Positions 10,280-24,019 of a stretch of 64,000 nt of DNA are shown piece by piece. Source of the stretch: Lumbricus rubellus (taxonomy: Eukaryota; Annelida; Clitellata; Crassiclitellata; Lumbricidae); NCBI GenBank assembly GCA_945859605.1, contig OX243820.1, forward strand, positions 37,421,973-37,485,972, read 5' to 3'. The notes beneath the pieces are model-generated. The model saw only the letters and a list, made by a program, of their open reading frames with translations, ran no database searches and was not told where the DNA came from. The stretch's first letter is position 1, and every line of letters starts with the position of its first letter. The translations under genes and the position numbers were made by a program.

Positions 10280-10570
10280 CTACTGCCTTGGGACGGAAGG
10301 ATAGAAGGTTGAACTGAGGACTAACGGACAAAAGGACATAGGGCCATATAGGGGAAGAGATGGATAGAAGGACAGAGAGACGGATGAGCAGAAGGTCAAA
10401 GGAAGAGAAGAAGAAGAGATGGACGGACAGAATGATGGATATATGGACAGAAGGTCGGAGGGGGAGAAGGACAGAAGGACTAACGGACAGAGGGACAGAG
10501 AGACGGATGGGCAGAAGGTCATAGGAAGAGAGGAAGAGATAGGCCTAGATGAAGTGGTAGAAGATGAGAG
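10280..10570. repeat. Degenerate GGACAGA-type purine-rich repeat
   Basis: Same word composition as 9140-9600 (ggacaga, gagacgg, agaagg), lying on the other side of the 17-bp satellite. The satellite may therefore have expanded inside an older purine-rich array. Confidence 0.7.
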
Positions 10571-11099
10571 GGAAAAGCTGCTGCTGCTGTTATCCACAGG
10601 AAATTGATGGATGAGTTGGAGAATTGAGCGGAATTATATCAGACAACTTACAACGACCTCAAAAGAATAACTGACGATGTATGTTTTTCTTCTACAAACA
10701 AAGCAATGATGATTTTATGTTTTATGCATAATAATATGACGACGAATGAATGGATGAATAAATGAAACAGTGAGAGAAAAACAAAGTTAATAAAGAAATG
10801 TATACAGAAACGATTAAAGGAATAAAGAAATAAAAATGAACAAAATAATTAAATGAGTGTAAGAAGCAAGTAAAGTTAATATAAAAAGAAATGTTCATCA
10901 TTCGGCTTGTCCTCCGTCACCTCGCTGCTTCGTCTTTCCGTCTTTCCGTCCTTCTGTCCCTATATGTCCCTCTGTCCCTTCGCCCAGTCCCTCTTCCTGT
11001 CATGTCGTCCTGTTCGGGTGCGACTTTTAGGCGTCGCTGTCAGTCAGTGTTGCTGCTCTGCCATTGTCAACCGATCCGCCTCTTCCGCCCACCCGTCCT
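10571..11099. other. Intergenic DNA, no gene recognised
   Basis: AT-rich unique sequence. About 10740-10880 has loose aatgaatgaata-like words. No exon-like open frame or recognised element. Confidence 0.6.
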
Positions 11100-11290
11100 C
11101 CTAGTCGTTCCTCCTCCCTCCTCCTTCCCCTCCCTTCTCCTCCTTCTGCTCCTCGTCCTATTTTCTCCATCCTTTGCCTTCTCCTCCTCCTTCTCTCTCC
11201 TCCTTCTCCTCTTCCTCCTCCTCTTCTTTCTAACCTCCTCCTCCTTCTCTTTTCCTTCTTCATTGAAGGCGTCTTATAGGAAAGAAGGCC
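11100..11290. repeat. Polypyrimidine (TCC/TTCC) tract
   Basis: Continuous C/T-rich + strand made of ctcctt and cctcct words. Opposite in strand sense to the purine tracts at 8755-10570. Confidence 0.85.
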
Positions 11291-11339
11291 AACGACATCG
11301 ACGACGACGACGATGTCAGTCAATCCGACGTCTTTTACC

Positions 11340-11724
11340 AGCTGTCTGAGTGTCTGTTTGTCTGTCCCTGATGTCTCTGTATGTCTCTCTCGGTCCATCT
11401 GTCTGTCGGTCTGTCTGTCGGTCTGTTTTAATGTGCATGTACGTCTGTTTGTCTGTCTGTCTGTCTTTGTCTTTTTCTCTCTGCGCGTCTGTCTGTCTCT
11501 TTCTACATGTATATGTCTCTGTTTCTCTCACATTGCTTTTGCAGTATTGTCTATGTTTGTGTCTCTCCTTCCATCCTTCTCTCTGTATGTCTGTCTGTCT
11601 ATCTGATACTGCACTTGTATGTGTGCGTCTGTCTGCATCTGCATCTGTAGCTGTCTATGTGTCACTGTCTCTATCTGCCATGGTGCACTCGCAGTGTTTC
11701 TGTCTGTCTGTCTGTCTGTCTGCC

Positions 11725-11777
<53 letters not shown>

Positions 11778-11975
11778 GTCTGTCTGTCTGTCTTAATATC
11801 TATCTCTTCTGCTCAATATCCGATGTATGACTGTCTGTTTTCTCTTCTTCCTTCTCGGTGCATGGCTCTGTCTTTCTGTCTGTCTTTCTGAACTCTCAGC
11901 CTCTGTCTCTGTTTTTGTCTGTTTGTTTGTCTGTCTCTTTGTCTCTTTGTCTGTCTGTCTTTGTCGCTGTGTCTG
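11340..11975. repeat. (TCTG)n microsatellite, long and interrupted
   Basis: Repeated tctg/tgtc units, cleanest at about 11699-11791. Cys-Leu-Ser-Val open frames of up to 148 codons are repeat artefacts. Confidence 0.9.
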
Positions 11976-12129
11976 TGTCTCTCTCCCGGGCTCCCCCACC
12001 ACCCTGCAGCCACCCAGCTGGGTACCGCAGTGTCAGAGGTGTGTTGCTTTGCTGTCTATTTGCCTCCAGTCGGACATGACGCAGCGCCGTTCATGCAGAC
12101 AGGCGATGATTGATGAAGTGTTTCCTATC

Positions 12130-12290
12130 GCAACCCTCCTCCTCCTACTCCTGTTCCTCCTCTTCTTCCTCCTCTTTCTCCTTCTCCTCCTTCTCCTCCC
12201 CCTCCTCCTCCTGCTCCTCCTCTTCTTCCTCCTTCTGCTCCTCCTCCTGCTCCTACTCCTCCTTCTCCTCATCCTTCAACTGACGAAATT
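12130..12290. repeat. Polypyrimidine (CTC/CTT)n tract
   Basis: Pure C/T run of ctcctt/ctcctc words, translated as poly-Leu on + and poly-Arg on -, neither a gene. It ends in a tatagcgccc word at about 12293 that resembles the LINE/SINE tail. Confidence 0.85.
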
Positions 12291-12419
12291 ATATAGCGCC
12301 CCAATTGATCACGGAGACCTATTTAATTATCCCTATCAGGTGGCGGCTATGATGATGATGATGATGGATGTGTGAACGGCTTCATCTTCTTGGACTCGGC
12401 TTATACATGTACAAGCTCG

Positions 12420-12985
12420 CCTTTGTCAACTGAACGTTGAGAGTATATTAATTAACCTAGTTTGCGATGTTTAACGACATCTTTATCCACCTGTGCAACT
12501 GGATTTATAGAATAAAAGGAATTGATTGATTGATTAAATGATTGATTGATGAAATGATTGATAGGTTGACTGACTGAGTGTAGCTGGTAGGGCCGTCGGT
12601 GTTGCCCTCCCGATTTCACTGGCATGTGGACTGGCTTCACCAGGTTTTCCCCAAAGGCTGACAATCGAATGCGAAGAACGTTTTCATATATTATTTCTAA
12701 AAGGATTTGTGCAATAATTGTAGAAGCACAATAGCACATGTCTATGTGCAGTAAAAGCTAGTTTTAAAAAGGTTATTGTCGTCCGATGGAGGATGTCGAA
12801 GGAAAGAAATGCTCAATGGCAGTTCTAAAAATTCCTTTTAAAAAGCCATGCTCATTTGTTCGCTAGATGACACTACAGTACAGATGATTTATAGATTTGT
12901 GGTTCCGTCTTGGTAGGAATCAGTACACTGTACACGACTGTTTGGATTGTATGCATATGCACTTACATGCAGTATAGCGTACCTT
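12420..12985. other. Intergenic DNA, no gene recognised
   Basis: AT-rich sequence with a short gatt run at about 12522-12560. About 12580-12800 has words resembling the dispersed LINE 3' regions (accaggttttccccaaagg, gtgcagtaaaagctag). No exon. Confidence 0.5.
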
Positions 12986-12989
12986 CAAG

Positions 12990-13187
12990 ATAGCTACTCA
13001 GAAGCGCTTCATACTACAGCGCGGACATTGAATCGGATCGGAATTTAACGCCGAAGAGCTGAGCAATTGCGAGTGAAGGACTTGCCCAAGGTCTCTACGA
13101 GGCGGCTTGAGGTTGATTTGAACCAGTAACCCTCCGGCTGCAAGGCAACGGACATACCCATGCATTACACCAACGCACCCCACACAT
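12990..13187 (-). mobile_element. tRNA-derived SINE, diverged copy
   Basis: On the minus strand it follows the same order as the SINE at 62098-62305: a GTGGGGTG head, a degenerate A box, GGTTCAAATCAACCTC in place of the B box, gaccttgggcaagtccttcact, gcaattgctcag, and a GAAGCGCTTCTGAGTAGCTATCTTGAAGG tail. It is more diverged than the other copies. Confidence 0.75.
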
Positions 13188-13191
13188 TATG

Positions 13192-13260
13192 TGGTGGTGG
13201 TGGTGATCGAGGTGGTGGTGGTCATTTTGGTGGTCCTGGTGGTGTTGCTTGGGGGTTGGG
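13192..13260. repeat. (TGG)n-rich tract
   Basis: Loose tgg/ggt repeat directly beside the SINE head. Confidence 0.7.
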
Positions 13261-13849
13261 TAATGGTATTATGGTGACCGTGCTGAAGGTGTTGGTAATA
13301 AAGAATGTGCAATATGAAGATAGCGGATGTAATTACTGTGATGGTGACGATGTTGATGCTCTATATTATAAATAATAAGTCTATTACCACATTTACTGGG
13401 TCGGATCATCGGATGTATCCAGTTCTAACTAGATCTTTTAGCGAACGTAAATATTTTTTTTATTAAAGACAGTCTGTGTTCTCAGGTATCTCGTCTTGTA
13501 AGACGTCTTGTTGCTACAAACTGAGCAAAGTCGCATCCTGTGGAAATAGACACAGTCAGTTTCGCGTCTGCTTCAATTTATTCTGTGAATGCCTCACTTG
13601 AAAGAGGTGTGTAATTATTTTCGATAGTTTCATCATGACCATGATCGGATTTATTATCACAACGCTTCTAGAGCAGAACTTACTTGTAAGGCTTATGCAT
13701 GACTTAAAAGAGGTATGACATTACATGTAAGGGCTTTTTCTTTAAAAAAGTCGTAAGTAGGCTATGGTGCAGTAATAATAATTATTATGGGATGTGTCGT
13801 CCAACAAACTAATTTCATTAACTGATTCAAGTATTTATATATTCATTCA

Positions 13850-14150
13850 AGTATCTATATAGCGCCTATCCAAAGGAAACTACTCAGAGGTGCTTCCGAC
13901 TCCATGACTAAAAGGAACAGTTGTTTTCAATTGCTTATACATGTAGAATGTGTCAGAGAGTGATCTGGGGAACAGGCGCAGCTCGAGAGCGAGGCCATTC
14001 CATACTGCTGGACCAACCACAGAAAAAGCACGGCTTTGCATGATTGAGGTATATGAGCAAAAGAAGATCTAATAGCACTCTCACTCCTCAATGAAAGTAC
14101 GCCTACGTATCTAGAGACCATTCCGATTACTCGAGCGACACAGGCAGACA
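13850..14150 (-). mobile_element. LINE 3'-end fragment, non-coding
   Basis: On the minus strand the sequence shows the end of a non-LTR retrotransposon: a degenerate ORF2 C-terminus with a VGPAVWNGLAL-like patch, then a GAAGCACCTCTGAGTAG tail ending near the ATATAG word. The same arrangement is seen at 47925-48160, 48236-48830 and 62600-62995. It is broken and not expected to be functional. Confidence 0.65.
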
Positions 14151-14270
14151 CAGATGAACAGTGACTTCAAATTACTTACTTGCTGCACACCTTGGCTTAT
14201 CTAACCCTAACTGGCATTAACATACTTAACTTTAGACGAAACATTATTTGACCTCCCTACCCTATCATAC

Positions 14271-14330
14271 ACTAGCTGGGGTACCCGGCGTTGCCCGGGA
14301 AATTTAGGATTCGACCCGCTCCGGCCACAA
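14271..14330 (+). repeat. Dispersed repeat end with AGCTGGGGTACCCGGCGTTG
   Basis: The word ctagctggggtacccggcgttgcccggg resembles, in reverse orientation, 21930-21957 (ctagctgaacccggcc...gcgttgc). I recall similar GGCGTTGCCCGGG ends on Penelope-like and related retroelements in animals, but the family cannot be fixed from this fragment. Confidence 0.4.
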
Positions 14331-14830
14331 CCCAACCACACCACACCTCCACTTACCCTATTATACATTACCCTACTCTAGCTTGCAAGATCTAACAACA
14401 TCCTTGGTATAATAGAGTGTAACAGTTGTTGGTACAAGACACCTTAATCCAATTTACTCTCTCACTCAATGCTTACTCACCATTCTCCGATGTTTCCGAC
14501 ACATCCAGAGCCCCGCCCTTGCTTCCCAAGACGTACCAAATCTCCCTTCATCCATCCCTCCCTCCCTCCCTCCCTCCCTCACTTTCCCCACCTCCTCCCA
14601 CCCCGTAACCCAACCAGCCCACATCTGTTTCCGCCTTCATTCTCTTCCACCTCTCTCTCTCTCTCCAGTTGGCGGCCGGCGAGTACATTAGGTAGTACAC
14701 AAAACACGCTGAGATAACGGGGAAGAACTTTCTCGCAAACCAAGATGCTTGTACAACAACAAACTCCTCCCCTCCATCCCTCCTCCATCCCTTCCCTCTC
14801 CTTCTCTTCCACGGCCAGCATCCTTGCTTT
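14331..14830. other. Intergenic DNA with (TCCC)n patch, no gene recognised
   Basis: Unique C-rich + strand with a tccc run at about 14548-14580 and a short ctctct run. No exon with conserved content. Confidence 0.5.
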
Positions 14831-15010
14831 CCGTTGCAGAGGAAGTGTAGCCCTACCTCCGTCTGGCGCTTGGCTCCTACCGGCCTGCGGAGCGCAGGAG
14901 TGCACGGCGCTGCTGCTGCGGCTGCCGCACGCCCCAAGGTCCCTGCACCACGGATGGTGTACGCCCGGCGTATGAAGAAGAAATCCTGAAAAGCTCTTCA
15001 TCTTCTGCTG
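14831..15010. other. CpG-rich patch, unassigned
   Basis: A GC- and CpG-rich block (cggcgctgctgctgcggctgccgcacgcc and neighbours), about 550-720 bp upstream of the proposed SIX1/2 start codon. Open frames exist on both strands, but none shows a domain I recognise. It may be part of the SIX1/2 promoter region or an unrecognised exon. Confidence 0.35.
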
Positions 15011-15224
15011 TAGTCGTTTTTCAAGGTTTACGGTCGAAAATCGAAGTGCATGCCGTGTCGAACAAATTGCGGAGGATTGAAATAGGGGCGCTATATAATT
15101 TCAACGAGCGTTTACGAGTGTTTTGGGGCTGGGGAAGAGGGTAGAAAGTTACTTCAAAGATGGGTTGTGGCTGAGATACATACACCGGGCAACGCGAGGA
15201 GAGTACAGTTGTGTGTGAGAGACA

Positions 15225-15335
15225 GAGACAGACAAGCAGCCAGACAGACAGCCAGACAGATAGACAGACAGACAGACAGACAGAGACAGGCACAGACAGA
15301 CGCACACAGACAGACACAGACAGACATACCTCAAC
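15225..15335. repeat. (CAGA)n microsatellite
   Basis: Interrupted cagacaga run. Minus-strand Cys-Leu-Ser-Val frames are artefacts. Confidence 0.85.
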
Positions 15336-15439
15336 CTACCATTGAAGAATTGAAAGCCGCAGTGATTAGAATAGCAGACGTATGAACGACGTCATATCCG
15401 GGCGTCAAAAGACGTTGTATATGTTCGTCCGAACTGGGC

Positions 15440-15548
15440 TGACGTCATGCATAAAATAAGCGGCCATTTTCTCGCCATCTTAGGTGTAATCGCATCGGCC
15501 TAGTTACTTGGTTAGGCCGATACGGTCGGCCTGATTAAGAAAAGAAAG
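15440..15548 (+). promoter_or_regulatory. Putative SIX1/2 core promoter: CRE plus YY1-like motifs
   Basis: A perfect TGACGTCA at 15440-15447 is followed by CATAAAAT (a weak TATA-like word) and two reverse-oriented YY1-like motifs (GGCCATTTT and GCCATCTT, about 15462-15482). A third YY1-like word, AAAGATGGCGG, covers the proposed start codon at 15549. These motifs are typical of 5'-proximal YY1-type promoters, in which the ATG often sits in the YY1 site. No experimental support. Confidence 0.4.
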
Positions 15549-19740
<4,192 letters not shown>

Positions 19741-19879
19741 TTTTCAACTCAAACGATTCGACTCAACTGCCAACCTCCCCCACTCCGCTGCAGCAACCCC
19801 CCCCCCACTCGAAAGGGGGCGCTGGAGAATAATTGTTGTAATTTTCTGAGGACTTGCAAGTTTGTAAATACAGATGAAG

Positions 19880-20035
19880 TCGTGTGTGTGTTTGTGTGTT
19901 TGTGTTTGAGTTTGTGTGTGTGTGTGTGTGTGTTTGAGTTTGTGTGTGTGTATGTGTGTTTGAGTGTGTGTGTTTGTGTGTGTTTGAGTTTGTGTGTTTG
20001 AGTGTGTGTGTTTGTGGGTGTGTGTGTATGCATCT
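19880..20035. repeat. (TG)n with TTTGAGTT interruptions
   Basis: tg runs broken regularly by tttgag words, just after the SIX1/2 stop codon. Probably in or near the 3' UTR. Confidence 0.8.
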
Positions 20036-20120
20036 GTGTGATTGTATGTATAATAAGTGGTTGCCCATGCGTATAGATCTGTCTGCGTGTGTGTTTCTAT
20101 GCATTTGAGTGCGTGTTCTA

Positions 20121-20273
<153 letters not shown>

Positions 20274-20662
20274 TGTTCGTGTGGGGTATAGGATTAAAAT
20301 GCTGAAGAGCTTAGTGCGTGAAATATGCCTAATCAGGCCTATTCGGCAGACCTATTATTATTGTTGTTATTATTCTAATTTTTGCACTGAGGTAAACACT
20401 ATCCACATGGACTTCAAAAATAATAATAGAACCTTCTTTCTAAACCTCATAACTTCTCATTACCTATTAAAATATTGTCACAACTTCATCTGGCGTATTC
20501 TGTAGCAGCACATCTACTAATAATGATAATTATTAATATTTTATTAGTATTTTATCATTGCGAAGTTGTGACAGTCTTCGTTAGCCTAATGTCATTAACA
20601 ATATTATTGTCTATTTAAGTTGCGTACGTCTGTGTCAGGTTAGCACTTTTAATAAACGAAAT

Positions 20663-20671
20663 GATTGATTA

Positions 20672-20770
<99 letters not shown>

Positions 20771-20771
20771 A
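20663..20771. repeat. (GATT)n microsatellite, about 25 units
   Basis: Almost perfect gatt run. On the minus strand it reads as Asn-Gln-Ser-Ile repeats, an artefact. Confidence 0.95.
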
Positions 20772-20899
20772 GACACCGTAAAAGCGCAATTAACCAACGC
20801 AATAATTATATTTAAGTGAATGCGTTTGATCGAGTAAGCTTTTCTCACTGTGTCCAACTGCAGGCTGGTTCGACGTTAGCGGTCATCAACATTATCCCT

Positions 20900-21260
20900 C
20901 ACTAACAATGCTCTTCAATCATCCCAGCCATTCTATCTTTGTCAATTGTTCACCATCCAGCCACTTCGTTCAACACGCTCCTCATCCTTCATCACACTGC
21001 TTCGCCCTCCCATCACTTCATCGCTGAAACCCGCTCCATAGCCATTGCCGTTCCACCTCTTTGGAACAACCTTCCGCCAGCACTTCGGAAAACTTCCGAC
21101 CCATCACATGAGCTCACCAAAACTCCACCTCTCGCTATCTCCCCACAGGTCTTTCACTCAAAACTGAAAACATTGCGAGCTCACAAATCTTTTCCTGATT
21201 CCTCCTCTTCTCCTCACATCCCTCGTCATTTCAACTCTAAACATCACCCACTGTAGCCGT
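20900..21260 (+). pseudogene. LINE ORF2 C-terminal remnant
   Basis: The + frame contains AETRSIAIAVPPLWNNLPPALR followed by HSKLKTLRAHK, the typical C-terminal pattern (R-x-FSVAGPxxWNxLP ... FKxxLKTxL) of CR1/L2-type non-LTR retrotransposon ORF2. The frame is short and cut off upstream, so it is a truncated remnant. A different subfamily from 48236-48830. Confidence 0.7.
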
Positions 21261-21436
21261 CCGTCTGCCTGCTTGCCCGCCTGCCTGACTCTGTGGATCT
21301 TGACCCACTGCTTATCGATTTTGTTTTGATTAAGCGCCTGTAAATAAGCTGGCTTCCACGATTTCGCTTTTGTCAGCGTTGTAGAAATCTCGATATTACG
21401 ATCAAGATTATCACGAATATATACACGGTAGGGAGG

Positions 21437-21915
21437 GATGGTTGCAGGGGCGGATCCAGGGGGGGCTTATCCGGCCATGGCCCCCCAATTTAGAATTCCC
21501 ATGTATCGTGGCCCCCCCCCATGTGGATTGAACATGCTGTGGAACAATGTACATATTGTACAATTTGCCCCCCCCCCCCCCTATTAAGAAATACCCATGC
21601 AATGCGGCCCCCTCCGAAAATTTGGCCGGATGACTAAAAAAAAAGGTCATCAACTTTTTTTGGCGGACAAAATGGTATTATTTTCCCGAAAATTTGGCCG
21701 GATGACTAAAAAAAAGGTCATCAACTTTTTTGGCGGAAAAAATGGTATTATTTTCCCGAAAATTTGGCCGGATGACAAAAAAAAGGTCATCAACATTTTT
21801 GGCGGATACGAGAAAGAAATTTTTTCCCAAGGCCAACATTTTTTCCCGGACCCAAGACCAAGAATTTTTGCCCCCCCCCCCGTCCAAAATTTCTGTATCC
21901 GCCCTTGGATGGTTG
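21437..21915. mobile_element. hAT-like MITE, 463 bp, with internal 72-bp tandem repeats
   Basis: Element 21445-21907. The left end reads CAGGGGCGGATCCAG and the right end, reverse-complemented, CAAGGGCGGATACAG (13 of 15). The perfect 8-bp duplication GATGGTTG lies at 21437-21444 and 21908-21915. The interior has C-tracts and three tandem copies (period about 72, starting near 21615, 21688 and 21759) of a unit beginning ccgaaaatttggccggatga. No transposase. Confidence 0.88.
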
Positions 21916-21957
21916 GATGCTCTTTTCAGCCACAGCAACGCGTGGCCGGGTTCAGCT
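21916..21957 (-). repeat. Retroelement-like end, host of the hAT insertion
   Basis: On the minus strand: CTAGCTGAACCCGGCCACGCGTTGC, comparable with 14271-14330. It continues directly from the right target duplication of the hAT element, while sequence left of 21437 may be the other part of the same interrupted repeat. Family uncertain. Confidence 0.4.
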
Positions 21958-22267
21958 AGTAATTATATAATTATGTTCAAACATAACAGTAGGCCTATTG
22001 GCATTGGCACATAAATATCCTTAAGTAGCCCAAAGTACGCCATGAGCTGCTACATTAGTGGCAGTCCGGGAGGGAGACCAGGATCACGTGGTAGGTACTA
22101 GAATGACGGTCTAACAGTAGCTGAATGCAGATATAGACCTACATGTAGCTCCTATGAGGTCACAGTGAAAGCAGCATGCAGATTTGCCTTAGTGAGATTT
22201 TGCCTTTTTTTTCACCAAAGTTTAACGTCATCGTTTGGCGTCAAAGGCCGTTGACGACAAATTTACA

Positions 22268-22656
22268 TCTTATACCAGCGGTTCCCAACCTGTGGCCCGC
22301 GGGCCAAAAGTGGCCCGCGAGGCCTCAGAAAATGGCCCGCCAGGCCTAAAAAATGGTCTTCATCTCTCAAAGAATAAAAAAAATATTATATGAAAAATTG
22401 ACAATTTAGACAGGATAGAACATAATTATCAATATTTCCTATTACAAATTATTTTATTTCGAAGTCTATAAACATCAAACATTCTATTTTGAATCAATTA
22501 TGGCAACTTTATATGCTTTTAGTTAATTAAATATTAGCATTGTGGCCCCCTAGATGCCATAATGTCCTTTAACTAAGAAAAAAGTGGCCCTCGTGTCCTC
22601 CAACTTAGAAAAAGTGGCCCTACAGTCAAGAAAGGTTGGGAACCACTGTCTTATAC
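22268..22656. mobile_element. hAT-like MITE, 373 bp
   Basis: Element 22276-22648. The ends CAGCGGTTCCCAACCT and CAGTGGTTCCCAACCT (right, reverse-complemented) match at 15 of 16. The flanking 8-mers TCTTATAC are identical (22268-22275, 22649-22656). CAGNGGTTCCCAACC ends are a familiar hAT/Charlie-type pattern. Inside, 'tggcccgc' words recur. Non-autonomous. Confidence 0.92.
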
Positions 22657-24019
22657 AGTACAGTAACAATGAATTCATAACGTCCGAGATATACTACGTA
22701 TATAACATTGTAATAACAATATTATTGTTCGTTGTTTAACAGCAAGCTTAGCCATGATATAATATTATTGTTCAATGTCTTCTGTGACCATTGCTTAACA
22801 GCAAATGGTTAACTGATAATAACATCAACAATACAAGTTATGTTAAATCTTTTGCTTTGGCAAATTCATTAATATTTTACAGTACTTGTCACGTGCATCA
22901 CGGTGCATGAAATGTCACAAACTTTTCTTGATTACTATTCTTATTACACATTTGATTCATAACTGATACATAGGCCTACAGAAAATTTTAAACAGGCTAA
23001 TATGAGATATGATTTTTTCCTCATAAAAGAGTAAAGACGACAAACAATATTCCAGCTCAATCATAGTACAATGGCATGACATTCAATATTAACAACAGCA
23101 AGACACACATTGATGATTTTGTGAACATTTTTTAGCAAGTTGATTCATATACAATGTTTAAACTTCCTACACAGTCTTATAAACGACATCAATTACACAA
23201 TTTTTCCTTTGGTTATTTGGTTTATGAGCCTATAAACAACACTTTGCATGTAACCGACATCAAGTAAATTCTTAGTATTGAAGTCTAATTTAAAAGAAAC
23301 ACATGCATTTCTTAATTGCCGAAACGATGTAAAAACGATGAGATTTTGCCTTGAGTAAGAAAGATATATTTAAACAAAATCCGAGCACTTAAATGAAGGT
23401 GTTCAGTCATGAAAGTCGAAGTGTGAGAGAAACGAGGAAGATGTTTGATCAAACGACAGCTGCATTAAGTAGGCCTACCTATCGGAGTGTCAATTCTCTC
23501 GCAATATTCATATAGGCCTAATCACTGCCTCTAATTTTCTAAATCAACACTTGAAGCTAACGTACCAGCTTATAGTCACGAACAGTTAGGCCTATTTAGT
23601 TCACAGGCTTGTAATTTTACATCGTTTCGGCAATTAACCTTTAAGTTTGATTATCCTTCCTTATGTGACTTAGGCCTATTTCAAATAGGCCTAGCCTATA
23701 TGAATATCGAGGACAGTTCGCACACGACGATCTTAAAAAGCAAGCGTGTGGCCCATTAAAAAGAGGCAGCGGTGGTGAAGTATCTCACCCGCTCAATAAA
23801 AATGAGCAGTGTTGACCACACGGCTTCTATGTAAAAATGTGCGCATCAACATAATAATTCTGAATATTTTCGGATTCTCAGAATTGATGTGCTACAAAAT
23901 CGGCAAACGCTGCGAGACGCTGAGGAACCAGAACAAAATGGATGACGGAAGTAGAATCTAGAACAAGCGCATCCGCCGAGAATCTGGTTGCTCGCTAAGT
24001 TCTCACGTGTACAGTAGAA
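22657..24019. other. Intergenic DNA upstream of WDR43, enriched in TAGGCCTA
   Basis: AT-rich sequence with no exon seen. The palindrome TAGGCCTA occurs at 22971, 23470, 23513, 23588, 23671 and 23686. A CGGAAG word (ETS-type core) lies about 75 bp before the WDR43 start codon, in gatgacggaagtag. The proximal promoter of WDR43 is presumably in about 23700-24019. Confidence 0.5.

Noticed and set aside
11313..11891. Long CLSVCLSV open frames (also 932-1335, 4290-4647, 15021-15334)
   Set aside because: Translation of TCTG/CAGA microsatellites; open only because the repeat lacks stop codons.
14579..15001. 140-codon minus-strand frame near the CpG-rich patch as a gene
   Set aside because: No conserved motif seen and part is low-complexity; kept only as an unassigned CpG patch.
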